From Lutibacter sp. (lineage in GTDB: Bacteria; Bacteroidota; Bacteroidia; Flavobacteriales; Flavobacteriaceae), in contig NZ_JAKIUR010000021.1 in assembly GCF_021647475.1 (NCBI RefSeq), positions 1 through 46,118 of the forward strand: a stretch of DNA of 46,118 bases, in the 5' to 3' direction. Both the position numbers and the translations under genes were made by a program. Every line of letters starts with the position of its first letter. Position 1 is the first letter of the stretch. Of this stretch, positions 1 to 8,010 are shown piece by piece. The notes beneath the pieces are model-generated. The model was given only the letters and a program-made list of their open reading frames with translations, was not told the DNA's origin and did not search any database.

Positions 1-117
1 ATAGCCTTGAACCTCCTGAAAAATGAACAAACTAAAAAACTGTCGGTTAAAAGCAAAAGACTCAAAGCGGCTTGGGATGAAGACTATTTATTAAGGATAT
101 TGAAAATAAAAGTGTGA
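1..117 (+). CDS. ISAs1-family transposase, C-terminal 38 residues (partial)
   Basis: This is the tail of a transposase whose start lies before the window. The 38 visible residues contain the stretch KAAWDEDYLLRILK, which resembles the (K)AGWD-x-xYLxxLL ending that I know from ISAs1-family (H-repeat) DDE transposases of Bacteroidota. The preceding KLSVKSKRLK fits the basic segment found there. The stop codon TGA lies inside the terminal inverted repeat, a common arrangement in this family. No catalytic residue is visible, so activity cannot be judged. Confidence 0.7.
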   Translation: MALNLLKNEQTKKLSVKSKRLKAAWDEDYLLRILKIKV

Positions 118-127
118 GTTTGCCCTG
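108..127 (+). repeat. Right terminal inverted repeat of ISAs1-like element
   Basis: These twenty bases read inward from the outer end as CAGGGCAAACTCACACTTTT. They match 45877-45896 perfectly in inverted orientation. The left flanking IS therefore ends here and a second copy begins at 45877, both pointing the same way. Confidence 0.85.
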
Positions 128-441
128 AATGGGAAGGATGGCTATATCTTCATAAATTTATAGAAATTGAAAGAAATAAAATTGATAAACTATATGAAAT
201 GTCTTATAATACTTCAAATGAGTTTATTGTAAACCAAAATACTGGATTGTTTAAATATGATAATAAATTTTATATTCTTAACAAAGAAAATTACAGAATA
301 ATAGAATTAACGAAAGAAATTTTCAACAAGGTTGCCAAGAATTCTACCTTTAGAAAAAACAACAATAATGAAGATGTCAGATTCTTGGTTGAAAAAGGAA
401 TTTTAATAATAAAAAATAAAATTCATGAAATTATTAAATAA
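128..441 (+). pseudogene. 5'-truncated gene of unknown function, cut by the ISAs1-like element
   Basis: An open frame continues without a stop from the IS boundary to 441. An ATG at 199 would give an 80-residue product, but the 23 or so codons upstream (starting WEGWLYLHKFIEIERNK) are open and protein-like. I read this as the 3' part of a longer gene whose beginning was removed or separated by the IS. The last 70 residues (FKYDNKFYILNKENYRIIEL followed by helices and a short basic strand) have the size and pattern of a PqqD-like or winged-helix domain, but this is a weak structural guess. The stop overlaps the start of the next gene by 17 bases, which points to an operon. I do not recognise the family. 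Confidence 0.5.
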
Positions 442-1165
442 AATATATATACGTATCTCATTATATATGCTCATAGCCTTATCATCATCATTTCTATTTA
501 GGTATGATATTTTTGGGTTTTATAAAAATTGGAAACTTTCTCCCATACTTGATATATATAAATCACTTTTAGAAGGATTAGGTCCTTTTGCGGGTGCTTT
601 GATTATTACATTTATATTTAAAGTTAAGAGGAAAATCTCTTTTCTTGGAATTGCAAAGTTAAAAAGTATCTTAATGATTATTACTCCAATTTTAATACTG
701 TTTATGTTTGGAATAAAAAATAATACAGGTTTTAATAAACACGTATATGGGATGCTTATAGGAATTTGGATTGTCCTTTATGGAATAGCTGAAGAGACAG
801 GATGGAGAGGGTATTTACAAGATGAATTAAGTAATTACAAGCCTATCATTAAATATTCTGTTGTAGGGGTGTTTTGGTATGTGTGGCATCTTACATTTTT
901 AGGAAATACAAATATTTTAAATGAATTTTTTATTTTTTCTATATTAGTAATTTCTAGCATTGGAATAGGCTTAATTGCAGACAAGACTAAATCTATTTTC
1001 GCAGCTGCATGTTTTCACATAATTGGTAACATGATTGGGTTTAGTACATTATTTACTACTATTTTTAGTTTAAACAAACGTTTAGTTATTGTTGGAATTT
1101 GTGTGGTTGTATGGATTGCAATTATGAAAATACGTATATATACAAAAAAGGTTAATGATTATTAA
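425..1165 (+). CDS. CPBP-family intramembrane metalloprotease (CAAX-protease/Abi-like)
   Basis: This is a 246-residue membrane protein with about seven or eight hydrophobic segments. It carries the three conserved CPBP motifs: EETGWRGYL with E123, E124 and R128; H155 in FWYVWH; and H198 with N202 in CFHIIGNM. The family comprises Rce1-like intramembrane proteases. In bacteria many sit beside peptide or bacteriocin genes, where they act in maturation or self-immunity. It overlaps the truncated upstream gene by 17 bases and a 42-codon downstream ORF by 11 bases, so the three look co-translated. The upstream gene is broken, so the substrate is unknown. Family assignment is firm; the role is inference. 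Confidence 0.88.
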   Translation: MKLLNKIYIRISLYMLIALSSSFLFRYDIFGFYKNWKLSPILDIYKSLLEGLGPFAGALIITFIFKVKRKISFLGIAKLKSILMIITPILILFMFGIKNNTGFNKHVYGMLIGIWIVLYGIAEETGWRGYLQDELSNYKPIIKYSVVGVFWYVWHLTFLGNTNILNEFFIFSILVISSIGIGLIADKTKSIFAAACFHIIGNMIGFSTLFTTIFSLNKRLVIVGICVVVWIAIMKIRIYTKKVNDY

Positions 1166-1283
1166 ATTTATTCTTATCCTATTATCTGTTCAAATAATTC
1201 ACTTTCAAGATGAAAATCACAAACGTAATGAAAGATCTAAAAAGACTATAGATTTCCTAATTGAACATATAACAAAAAAGTGA
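1155..1283 (+). CDS. Small ORF, 42 residues, hydrophobic N-terminus
   Basis: The ATG at 1155 overlaps the end of the CPBP protease gene by 11 bases and the frame is open to TGA at 1281-1283. The product begins MIIKFILILLSVQIIHF, a hydrophobic stretch like a short signal peptide or membrane anchor. A strongly charged, mostly basic C-terminal half follows (HKRNERSKK). Coupling to a CPBP protease makes a secreted or membrane peptide conceivable. I do not recognise it, and it could equally be chance reading frame at the end of an operon. Confidence 0.3.
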   Translation: MIIKFILILLSVQIIHFQDENHKRNERSKKTIDFLIEHITKK

Positions 1284-1394
1284 ACAACATTTAAATAAAA
1301 TTAGAGATTTAATTATATTTAAAAAATAATTTAATTTTACTTAAAAAGTAAACTCTCGTATTTTTTAATTCTATATTTTTGGGTAGTGTCTAAG

Positions 1395-1419
1395 AAAAAA
1401 CCGCCAATTGGCGGTTTTT
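1395..1419. terminator. Bidirectional intrinsic terminator
   Basis: The perfect hairpin AACCGCCAATTGGCGGTT is flanked by an A-run on the left and a T-run on the right. It can terminate the plus-strand CPBP operon and the minus-strand ssb gene, which converge here. The sequence between 1284 and 1394 shows no gene. Confidence 0.85.
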
Positions 1420-1446
1420 CTTTTAATCATAGCAAAATTCCAAAAC

Positions 1447-1782
1447 TTATTTTCCTCCAAGCATTAACAATTCATTTACAATTACTTCTGTAATATATTT
1501 TTTATTCCCTTCTTTATCATCGTAGCTTCTTGAAGTTAATTTACCTTCAATAGCAATTTCTTTTCCTTTTTCTAAATATTTTTCAACAATTTCAGCTGTT
1601 TTATTCCATGCCACTAAATTGTGCCATTCAGTGTTGGTTATTTTTTCACCATCTGCATTTTTGTAGGTTTCATTTGTGGCAAGTGAAAATTTTGCTAGTT
1701 TACTGCCGTTCTCAAGGGTAATAATTTCAGGATTGCTTCCTAAGTTTCCAATTAATTGTACTTTGTTTCTTAACGTATTCAT
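1447..1782 (-). CDS. ssb: Single-stranded DNA-binding protein (short form)
   Basis: This 111-residue protein is an OB-fold SSB. It starts MNTLRNKVQLIGNLGSNPE, has the conserved FSLATNETY and EWHNLVAWNK strands, and ends in the EGKLTSRSYDDKEG hairpin and a VNELLMLGGK strand. The acidic tail ending in a DxxF-type motif, which recruits partners in canonical SSBs, is absent, and the length matches the short Bacteroidota paralogue. It binds single-stranded DNA during replication or recombination. The gene is monocistronic, with a terminator downstream. A fuller ssb with an acidic tail probably exists elsewhere in the genome (inference). Confidence 0.93.
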   Translation of the reverse strand: MNTLRNKVQLIGNLGSNPEIITLENGSKLAKFSLATNETYKNADGEKITNTEWHNLVAWNKTAEIVEKYLEKGKEIAIEGKLTSRSYDDKEGNKKYITEVIVNELLMLGGK

Positions 1783-1831
1783 AAGATAAGTTTTAAATTA
1801 AGTCAAATCTCGTTTGTTCGATTCAACAGTG

Positions 1832-1839
1832 CAAATATG
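1832..1839 (-). promoter_or_regulatory. Possible -7 promoter element for ssb
   Basis: On the minus strand the site reads CATATTTG, one mismatch from the Bacteroidota -7 consensus TAnnTTTG. It lies about 50 bases upstream of the ssb start. No clear -33 element was identified. Confidence 0.35.
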
Positions 1840-1957
1840 AGTAGCTTCATAATATTTATTCGGTTGGTATTTAATTACTTTCGAATGTAAATGATTGTAA
1901 TCGTTTGTACACGAATATTTTTTGTATATTTAAATCTACAAACTAAAATGTTGGATT

Positions 1958-2521
1958 ATGATAATTGACTTTAATAACGAGATTTGGAAATATTATAAAG
2001 GAGAAAATTGGAGTGATGATGATGAATATATGGTTTCAAATTATGGAAGAATTAAAAAGAAAAAAATATATGAAGAAGATTGGAGGCTTTCTCCAACATC
2101 TTTGGTTAGTGAATATTTATCTTTTGGAATTAGAAAAAAAAATAGGAAAAAGAATAAAGGATCTTCAGCATATGTGCACAGAGTAGTTGCTATTTTGTTT
2201 TGTGAAAAAAGAGAGGATCAAAAATATGTAATTCATTTAGATTTCAATAAAGAAAATAATATGATTTATAATCTAAAATGGGTTAACAAATCAGAAATGT
2301 TTTTACATCATAAAAATAATCCAAAAAAAATTAGTAGAAGAGGACAACGAACTTATTCTAAATTAAGTGAAGGACGAGTTCGATTAATAAAAAAGAAAAT
2401 ATTTGACCCAAATAGAAGAACAAGAATGCGTTTAATTGCAAAACAATTTGGTATTTCAGAAATGCAATTATACCGAATTAAATCTGGTGAAAATTGGGGT
2501 AGTGTAAAAATTGATGATTAA
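1958..2521 (+). CDS. NUMOD4/HNH-type endonuclease (homing-endonuclease-like)
   Basis: This is a 187-residue protein. Residues about 8-40 form a NUMOD4-like segment (IWKYYKGENWSDDDEYMVSNYGRIKKKK region, of which YMVSNYGRI is diagnostic). Residues about 70-112 hold an HNH-like core: AYVHRVVAILF, then VIHLDFNKENNMIYNLKWV, matching the family pattern V-x-H-x-D-x-N-x-x-N-N-x-x-x-NL-x-W. The C-terminal 60 residues contain a helix-turn-helix ending FGISEMQLYRIKSGENW. Such proteins occur as free-standing nicking or homing enzymes in phages and bacteria. A zinc-ribbon gene follows after 21 bases. No intron or intein is seen nearby. Activity is inferred, not shown. Confidence 0.8.
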   Translation: MIIDFNNEIWKYYKGENWSDDDEYMVSNYGRIKKKKIYEEDWRLSPTSLVSEYLSFGIRKKNRKKNKGSSAYVHRVVAILFCEKREDQKYVIHLDFNKENNMIYNLKWVNKSEMFLHHKNNPKKISRRGQRTYSKLSEGRVRLIKKKIFDPNRRTRMRLIAKQFGISEMQLYRIKSGENWGSVKIDD

Positions 2522-2542
2522 ATTAAATTGTGAAAATAAACT

Positions 2543-2890
2543 ATGAAAAAAAATTGCTTAGAATGTGGCGAGCCATTTCAAGGACGCATTGACAAAAAAT
2601 TTTGCTCTGATTATTGTAGAAATACGTACAACAACAAAATTAACAAAGACAGTAAAAACCTTATTAGAAATATTAATAATAGATTACGAAAAAATCATCG
2701 ATTATTAACTGAGCTAAACAAAACAGGAAAAACAAAAGTTACCAGAAGGAAATTATTAGATGGTAATTTCGATTTTAATTATTATACTTCTATTTATACT
2801 ACAAAAACTGGAAATACCTATTATTATGTGTATGACCAAGGATATCTTAAATTAGAAAACGATTATTTTTTATTGATTAAAAACGAATAA
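2543..2890 (+). CDS. Zinc-ribbon protein of unknown function (DUF2116-like N-terminus)
   Basis: The 115-residue product starts with a treble-clef or zinc-ribbon motif, C5-x2-C8 (CLEC) and C21-x3-C25 (CSDYC), preceded by the sequence FQGRIDKKF. A basic, asparagine-rich helical segment (residues 26-72) and a tyrosine-rich C-terminal strand region (NYYTSIYTTKTGNTYYYVYDQGY) follow. It lies 21 bases after the HNH-type gene and could be co-transcribed with it. I know it only as a conserved hypothetical of flavobacteria. The zinc ligands suggest nucleic-acid binding, but nothing more can be said. Confidence 0.65.
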   Translation: MKKNCLECGEPFQGRIDKKFCSDYCRNTYNNKINKDSKNLIRNINNRLRKNHRLLTELNKTGKTKVTRRKLLDGNFDFNYYTSIYTTKTGNTYYYVYDQGYLKLENDYFLLIKNE

Positions 2891-2918
2891 TTTTTCACCA
2901 AAAACAAATTCAACTTTT

Positions 2919-5231
2919 ATGAAAACCAACTATCAAACCGTAATTTCATTTTTACTATTCATTTTTATTGGCTACTATAGTTTTGTCTCTTTAACGCCTT
3001 CGGCAAGTATAAAAGAGAAAAGTAGTGAAGTAGTATTTTCTACCCCAAAAGCTTTAAATGAATTAAAAGAAATTACCAAAAAACCACATTTTGTTGGTAC
3101 AATTGAGCATGAAAATGTAAAAAATTACTTAAAATCACAATTAGAAGCACTTGGTTTACAAGTGGAAATACAAGAACAAGTGGCGGTTAATAAAAAATGG
3201 AGAGCTGCCACCAAAGTCAAAAATATTATTACAAAAATAAAAGGTACTCAAAACGGTAAAGCTTTATTGCTGTTATCTCATTATGATTCAAATCCACACT
3301 CTGCAATTGGTGCAAGTGATGATGGAAGTGGCGTAGTAACTATATTGGAAAGCGTTAGAGCTTTTTTGGCATCAGGGAAAAAGCCTAAAAACGATATTAT
3401 TATTTGTTTTTCAGATGCTGAGGAATTAGGTTTATTAGGGGCAAGTGCCTTTGTAAATCATCATCCTTGGGCAAAAAATGTGGGTTTAGTTTTAAACTTT
3501 GAAGCTCGTGGTAGTGGCGGTCCAAGTTATATTCTTTTGGAAACCAATGAAGGAAATCATAATTTAATTCAAAATTTTCAGCAATCAAAAGCATCGCATC
3601 CAGTAGGAAATTCATTAATGTATAGCGTATATAAAATGCTACCTAATGATACCGATTTAACTATTTTTAGAGAAGATGGAAATATTAACGGATTTAATTT
3701 TGCGTTTATTGGTGATCATTTTGATTATCATACGGCACAGGATTCTTTTGAACGTTTAGATATTAAATCGTTAAAACATCAAGCAACATATTTAACAGCG
3801 ACTTTAAATTATTTTGCCAATGCCAACTTAGAAAAATTAAATTCGCAGCAAGATGATGTGTTTTTTAACTTTCCATATTTAGGGATAGTTTATTATCCTT
3901 TTGCATGGGTTTTGCCTATGTTTTTTGTTTGTATTCTTTTATTTATAGGACTTTTATTTATAGGACTTTTCACTAAAAAATTAACGGTTAAAGGAATTTT
4001 TATTGGATTTATTCCGTTAATTATTAGTTTAATTTCATCAGGATTGTTTGCTTATTATGGTTGGAAATTCATCCTTAAAATTCATCCTCAGTACAAAGAT
4101 ATTTTACAAGGATTTACTTATAATGGATATTATTATATAGCGGCTTTTGTAGCAATAACGGTTGCTATTTGCTTCGCAATATATAATCGATATTTTAAGA
4201 AAATTAGCAAACAAGATTTATTAATTGCTCCTTTATTTATTTGGTTACTTATTAATGCAGGAATTGGATTTTATTTAAAAGGAGCAGGATTTTTTAGTAT
4301 CCCTGTAATCATTTTATTAGTAATGTTAGGTGTGTTTATTTTTTCAAATTCAAAAACAAATACTACCTTGTTTTTTACAATTTTGAGCTTGCCAATAGTT
4401 TTAATTTTCGCACCTTTAGTAAAAATGTTTCCTGTTGGGTTGGGATTAAAAATGTTGGCAATAAGCACCGTGTTAACCGTATTGCTATTTAGCTCGTTAA
4501 TTCCTGTATTTCAACAATATACAAAGATAAAACAACTTAAAAAATTAGTTGCACTTGTAGGCGTTTTATGTTTTGTAATAGCGTATTTCACTTCTGATTA
4601 TAGCATTAATCGAAAAAAACCAAATAGTATTTTTTATCTTTTAAATACTTCAAAAAATAAAGCATTTTGGGCGAGCTATAATTATAGGACAGATGATTTT
4701 ACAAAACAATTTTTAGGTGATAAACCTACTAAAGGAAGTTATGACACTAACACAATGGCAAGTAAATATCATACTAATATTAAATTATATACAAAGGCTA
4801 AAATAGAAAATTTACAAAAACCTACTATTTCAGTTTTAATGGACACCATAATAGATAATAATAGAAAAGTTACTCTTGAAATTTTTTCGAATAGAAATGC
4901 AAACAAAGTAGAATTATTAACTAAAACGCCTTTAAAATTAAAATCTTTTATAATCAACAATGAAGTATTAAAAGGTAATGCTAAATCAGCTGATGTTATA
5001 GATTTACAAAAAGGAACTTTGTTAAGCTATTACAGAACATCAAAAGATGAGAAAATAATTTTACAATTAGTTGCGGATAAAAATCAAAAATATGATTTAG
5101 ATATATTAGAAATAAAATATGATTTGTTTACCAATAATGCGTTTAATGTAAAACCAAGAACAAGTAAAATGATGCCAATGCCTTTTGTTCTAAGTGATGC
5201 TACAGTTATTAAAACAAACTTAAAACTCTGA
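2919..5231 (+). CDS. Membrane-anchored M28-family metallopeptidase
   Basis: This 770-residue protein has an N-terminal membrane anchor (residues about 7-27) and an M28 zinc-aminopeptidase domain (about 45-310). Metal ligands are visible: H121 (SHYD), D134 (GASDDGSG), E168-E169 (DAEELGLLG), E195 (NFEARGSGG) and H271 (DYHTAQDS). About eight or nine membrane segments follow from roughly 320 to 570, then a soluble domain of about 200 residues. The layout resembles the vacuolar Pff1-type M28 proteases and their Bacteroidota homologues. It probably trims peptides on the outer face of the inner membrane. It is a single gene, convergent with pyk. Substrate unknown. Confidence 0.9.
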   Translation: MKTNYQTVISFLLFIFIGYYSFVSLTPSASIKEKSSEVVFSTPKALNELKEITKKPHFVGTIEHENVKNYLKSQLEALGLQVEIQEQVAVNKKWRAATKVKNIITKIKGTQNGKALLLLSHYDSNPHSAIGASDDGSGVVTILESVRAFLASGKKPKNDIIICFSDAEELGLLGASAFVNHHPWAKNVGLVLNFEARGSGGPSYILLETNEGNHNLIQNFQQSKASHPVGNSLMYSVYKMLPNDTDLTIFREDGNINGFNFAFIGDHFDYHTAQDSFERLDIKSLKHQATYLTATLNYFANANLEKLNSQQDDVFFNFPYLGIVYYPFAWVLPMFFVCILLFIGLLFIGLFTKKLTVKGIFIGFIPLIISLISSGLFAYYGWKFILKIHPQYKDILQGFTYNGYYYIAAFVAITVAICFAIYNRYFKKISKQDLLIAPLFIWLLINAGIGFYLKGAGFFSIPVIILLVMLGVFIFSNSKTNTTLFFTILSLPIVLIFAPLVKMFPVGLGLKMLAISTVLTVLLFSSLIPVFQQYTKIKQLKKLVALVGVLCFVIAYFTSDYSINRKKPNSIFYLLNTSKNKAFWASYNYRTDDFTKQFLGDKPTKGSYDTNTMASKYHTNIKLYTKAKIENLQKPTISVLMDTIIDNNRKVTLEIFSNRNANKVELLTKTPLKLKSFIINNEVLKGNAKSADVIDLQKGTLLSYYRTSKDEKIILQLVADKNQKYDLDILEIKYDLFTNNAFNVKPRTSKMMPMPFVLSDATVIKTNLKL

Positions 5232-5281
5232 TGAACCAATAAATATCTAAAATTTACTTTTTGTATAACATGTTGGCAATA

Positions 5282-6709
5282 CTAAAACTCTGAAATTCTC
5301 ATAGTATTTGCCATACCACGTTCTTTAACAGGCATAGAAGTTACGTTAACGGCATAATCACCTTTGTTTAAATATCCGTGTTTATGTGCTAAATTATTAA
5401 TATCCTCAATGGTTTGGTCAGTACTTACAAATTTATCATAATAAATTCCTTTAACACCCCAAAGTAAATTTAGCATAGTTAAAACTCTTCGGTTTGAAGA
5501 GAAAACTAAAATGTTTGATTTTGGTCGCCAAGATGAAATATGGAAAGCTGTAAACCCTGAATCTGTAAGCGTTGTAATAACTTCAGCGTTAATTGCATTA
5601 GCAGTTAATGCCGCTTGATGGCAAAGTGTTTTTGAAATAAAACGATCATTTACGCATTGTACATAAACTTCAGGAATAGAAATTAAAGGAGAATTTTCTA
5701 CACTTTCAATAATTCTACGCATTTGCTTAATTACTTCAACAGGATATTCTCCAACAGAAGTTTCTCCAGATAACATAACCGCATCCGCTCCATCCATAAT
5801 AGAATTTGCCACATCATTAACTTCAGCTCTAGTAGGCACTTCACTATTAATCATAGTTTCCATCATTTGGGTTGCTATAATTACAGGAATATGTGCTTTT
5901 TTAGCTTTCAACACTAATCTTTTTTGAATTAAAGGTACTTTTTCCATAGGCACTTCTACTCCTAAATCACCACGAGCAACCATTAATGCATCGCAATGAG
6001 ATGTTAATTTATCAATATTTGCAACCGCTTCTGGTTTTTCAATTTTAGCAATTACAGGTATTTTAAAAGGAGAATTTTCTTTAATTAACGTATTTAGCTG
6101 AATTAAATCTTCCGGCGTTCTTACAAAAGAAAGTGCCATCCAATCTACATTCATTTTTATAGCAAATAAGGCATCTTTTATATCTTTTTCTGTAAGTGCA
6201 GGTAATGATATTTTTGTGTTTGGTAAGTTTACACCCTTTTTAGATTTTAATTTACCACCACGCAAAACTTTAGTAATAACATCGGTTTTTCTATCTGTTG
6301 CAGTTACTTCAAATAATAATTTACCATCATCAACCAATATTTGCTCACCAACCTCTACATCTTTTGGGAAATTTTGGTAAGTCATAAAAGCTTTTTGGCT
6401 AGTTCCTTCACATTTTTCAGTGGTAAAAGTAAAGGTGTCTCCTGATTTTAGTTTTACCTTTTCAGCCATTTTACCAACTCTTAATTTTGGGCCTTGCAAA
6501 TCGGCTAAAATGGCAACGTGGTAATTTTTTTCTTTATTTATTGTTCTAATTATTTTTATTTTTTCTTCAACATCGGCATATTCAGCATGCGAGAAATTAA
6601 CTCTAAATACATTTACTCCAGAAATCACCATATTTTCAATAATTTCTTTAGTGCTACATGCAGGTCCTAATGTTGCTACTATTTTTGTTCTTTTTGTAAT
6701 TTCTGCCAT
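5282..6709 (-). CDS. pyk: Pyruvate kinase
   Basis: This enzyme converts phosphoenolpyruvate and ADP into pyruvate and ATP, the last step of glycolysis. The 475 residues fit the family. The N-terminus has TKIVATLGPAC and the substrate loop FRVNFSHA; the active-site segment IPVIAKIEKPEA contains K222 and E224; MVARGDLGVE and the MDGADAVMLSGETSVGEYP signature follow. The C-terminal domain ends with the family-like GMANTMRISEF. The gene starts 2 bases after the stop of the IPExxxVDY gene, and the two probably share a promoter at about 7190. The pairing with the IPExxxVDY gene and rnc is common in flavobacteria. Confidence 0.97.
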   Translation of the reverse strand: MAEITKRTKIVATLGPACSTKEIIENMVISGVNVFRVNFSHAEYADVEEKIKIIRTINKEKNYHVAILADLQGPKLRVGKMAEKVKLKSGDTFTFTTEKCEGTSQKAFMTYQNFPKDVEVGEQILVDDGKLLFEVTATDRKTDVITKVLRGGKLKSKKGVNLPNTKISLPALTEKDIKDALFAIKMNVDWMALSFVRTPEDLIQLNTLIKENSPFKIPVIAKIEKPEAVANIDKLTSHCDALMVARGDLGVEVPMEKVPLIQKRLVLKAKKAHIPVIIATQMMETMINSEVPTRAEVNDVANSIMDGADAVMLSGETSVGEYPVEVIKQMRRIIESVENSPLISIPEVYVQCVNDRFISKTLCHQAALTANAINAEVITTLTDSGFTAFHISSWRPKSNILVFSSNRRVLTMLNLLWGVKGIYYDKFVSTDQTIEDINNLAHKHGYLNKGDYAVNVTSMPVKERGMANTMRISEF

Positions 6710-6711
6710 AA

Positions 6712-7167
6712 TTAAAATATTAGGTGATCTTTTGATTTTAAGGTGGTTGGGTCAATTAAATAGCAAGTAACTATTTGATTAATATTTTTTAGTTTAGAAA
6801 CTAATTTTTTTAAAAATAACGGATTATTACATCCGTCTATTTTATAAAAAAAATCTACTTCTTTTTTTTCAGGAATTAAATAAGAAATTGTGCTAAAATC
6901 CCCTTCAAATAATCCTTTATTTTTACTCACAGCTTTTGTACTGCATTTATTATTTATTAAGTAATAATTATTTAAACTGTTGCAATCTTCATATTCAAAT
7001 AATGGATATTCAGATATTGAATCTTTAAAATCTAAAGGATGTTTAAACCTTGTTAATTTGGTGTTTAAGTTTTGGTTTAATAAATAGGCAAGTCTATAAT
7101 CTTCCTCGGTAGAATGAATTCCTATTAAGGAAAAATCATCTTCTAAATCAAACAAAACGTATTCCAT
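6712..7167 (-). CDS. IPExxxVDY-family protein
   Basis: This 151-residue protein carries the motif that names the family, here IPEKKEVDF (Phe in place of Tyr), at residues 98-106. It sits in the usual place between rnc and pyk. The N-terminus YVLFDLEDDFSLIGIHSTEEDYRLAYLLNQ also fits the family. The biochemical function is not known. The order rnc, IPExxxVDY, pyk on one strand is a conserved flavobacterial arrangement, so a housekeeping role is likely. Confidence 0.85.
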   Translation of the reverse strand: MEYVLFDLEDDFSLIGIHSTEEDYRLAYLLNQNLNTKLTRFKHPLDFKDSISEYPLFEYEDCNSLNNYYLINNKCSTKAVSKNKGLFEGDFSTISYLIPEKKEVDFFYKIDGCNNPLFLKKLVSKLKNINQIVTCYLIDPTTLKSKDHLIF

Positions 7168-7189
7168 ATAACAAGCACTATATATTTTG

Positions 7190-7197
7190 CAAAATTA
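7190..7197 (-). promoter_or_regulatory. -7 promoter element for the IPExxxVDY-pyk pair
   Basis: The minus strand reads TAATTTTG, a perfect match to TAnnTTTG, 23 bases before the start codon of the IPExxxVDY gene. It would allow transcription of this gene and pyk independently of rnc. Confidence 0.55.
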
Positions 7198-7250
7198 CTA
7201 TAGTTTAATCTTTCAAACTAATAATATTACGAAATCGTATTCGAATTATT

Positions 7251-7994
7251 TTATAAAGATTTAGAAATTTCTTTTTGATAAACAAAAAATGCCCTTTTCG
7301 AAGCAATTTCTTCAGCTTTTTTCTTTGATGTGGCTCTTCCTTTGGCTATAACTTTATTATCAAAATTAAGTTTTACGCTAAAATGTTTTACCTGATCGTT
7401 ACCTGTATCTTCATAAACATCAAAATGAAATTCTATTTTTTGTTTTTGACACCATTCAATAATTAAACTTTTGTAACTGGTTATAATACGTTCTAATTCT
7501 TTTACACTAACGTAGGAATCAATTACTTTCTCTTGAATAAATTTCTCACTATATCGATATCCTTTATCTAAATAAATGGCTCCAACTAAAGCTTCAAATA
7601 TATTGCCGTGAATATCAATTCCAAATTTTGATTTTGAAATATTACTTTTTACAAAATGTAAGAGGTTTAAATCTTGACCTAATTCATTCAAATGTTCTCT
7701 ACTCACAACCTTAGATCGCATTTGAGTTAAATAACCTTCGTTTCCAGATGGTACAACTTTAAATAAATAAGAAGCAATAATGGCACTTAATATAGCGTCG
7801 CCTAAAAATTCTAAACGCTCATAATTTAGAGGTAATCCAGTAGATTTATCAACTTTTTTATTGGAACGATGAATAAAAGCTTTTTTATAATAATACAAAT
7901 CATTGGGTTTAAAGCCTAATAATTCTCTTAATTCATGTAAAAAAGCCTCGTCCTTTAAATTACGAGATTTTATAATTTTTCGAATGAAATTCAT
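7251..7994 (-). CDS. rnc: Ribonuclease III
   Basis: This is a 247-residue double-strand-specific endoribonuclease for rRNA and mRNA processing. The signature ERLEFLGDAIL places catalytic E62 and D66, and FEALVGAIYLD contains E134. The residue three before E134 is Asn (N131) where E. coli RNase III has Asp114. I believe this variant is usual in Bacteroidota but cannot verify it here. A double-stranded-RNA-binding domain covers about 165-243 (KSLIIEWCQKQ ... AKGRATSKKKAEEIASKRA). It follows fabF by 16 bases in the acpP-fabF-rnc operon. Confidence 0.95.
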   Translation of the reverse strand: MNFIRKIIKSRNLKDEAFLHELRELLGFKPNDLYYYKKAFIHRSNKKVDKSTGLPLNYERLEFLGDAILSAIIASYLFKVVPSGNEGYLTQMRSKVVSREHLNELGQDLNLLHFVKSNISKSKFGIDIHGNIFEALVGAIYLDKGYRYSEKFIQEKVIDSYVSVKELERIITSYKSLIIEWCQKQKIEFHFDVYEDTGNDQVKHFSVKLNFDNKVIAKGRATSKKKAEEIASKRAFFVYQKEISKSL

Positions 7995-8010
7995 TCAGTA
8001 ATTTGTTGTT

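Larger units (their letters stand above)
1..127 (+). mobile_element. 3' end of an ISAs1-like insertion sequence (left window edge)
   Basis: The window opens inside an insertion sequence. A transposase reading frame runs to its stop at 117, and the element appears to end at 127 with CCCTG. The last 20 bases (108-127) are the exact reverse complement of 45877-45896 at the other end of the window, so they are the right terminal inverted repeat. The 8 bases outside it do not match those outside the right-hand copy, so the two copies are independent insertions or the contig is broken at repeats. The family assignment rests on the transposase C-terminus. Confidence 0.8.

Noticed and set aside
1965..2186. 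Alternative reading frame inside the HNH-type gene
   Set aside because: It overlaps the HNH-type gene in another frame, has no motif, and the HNH-type frame shows clear conserved features.
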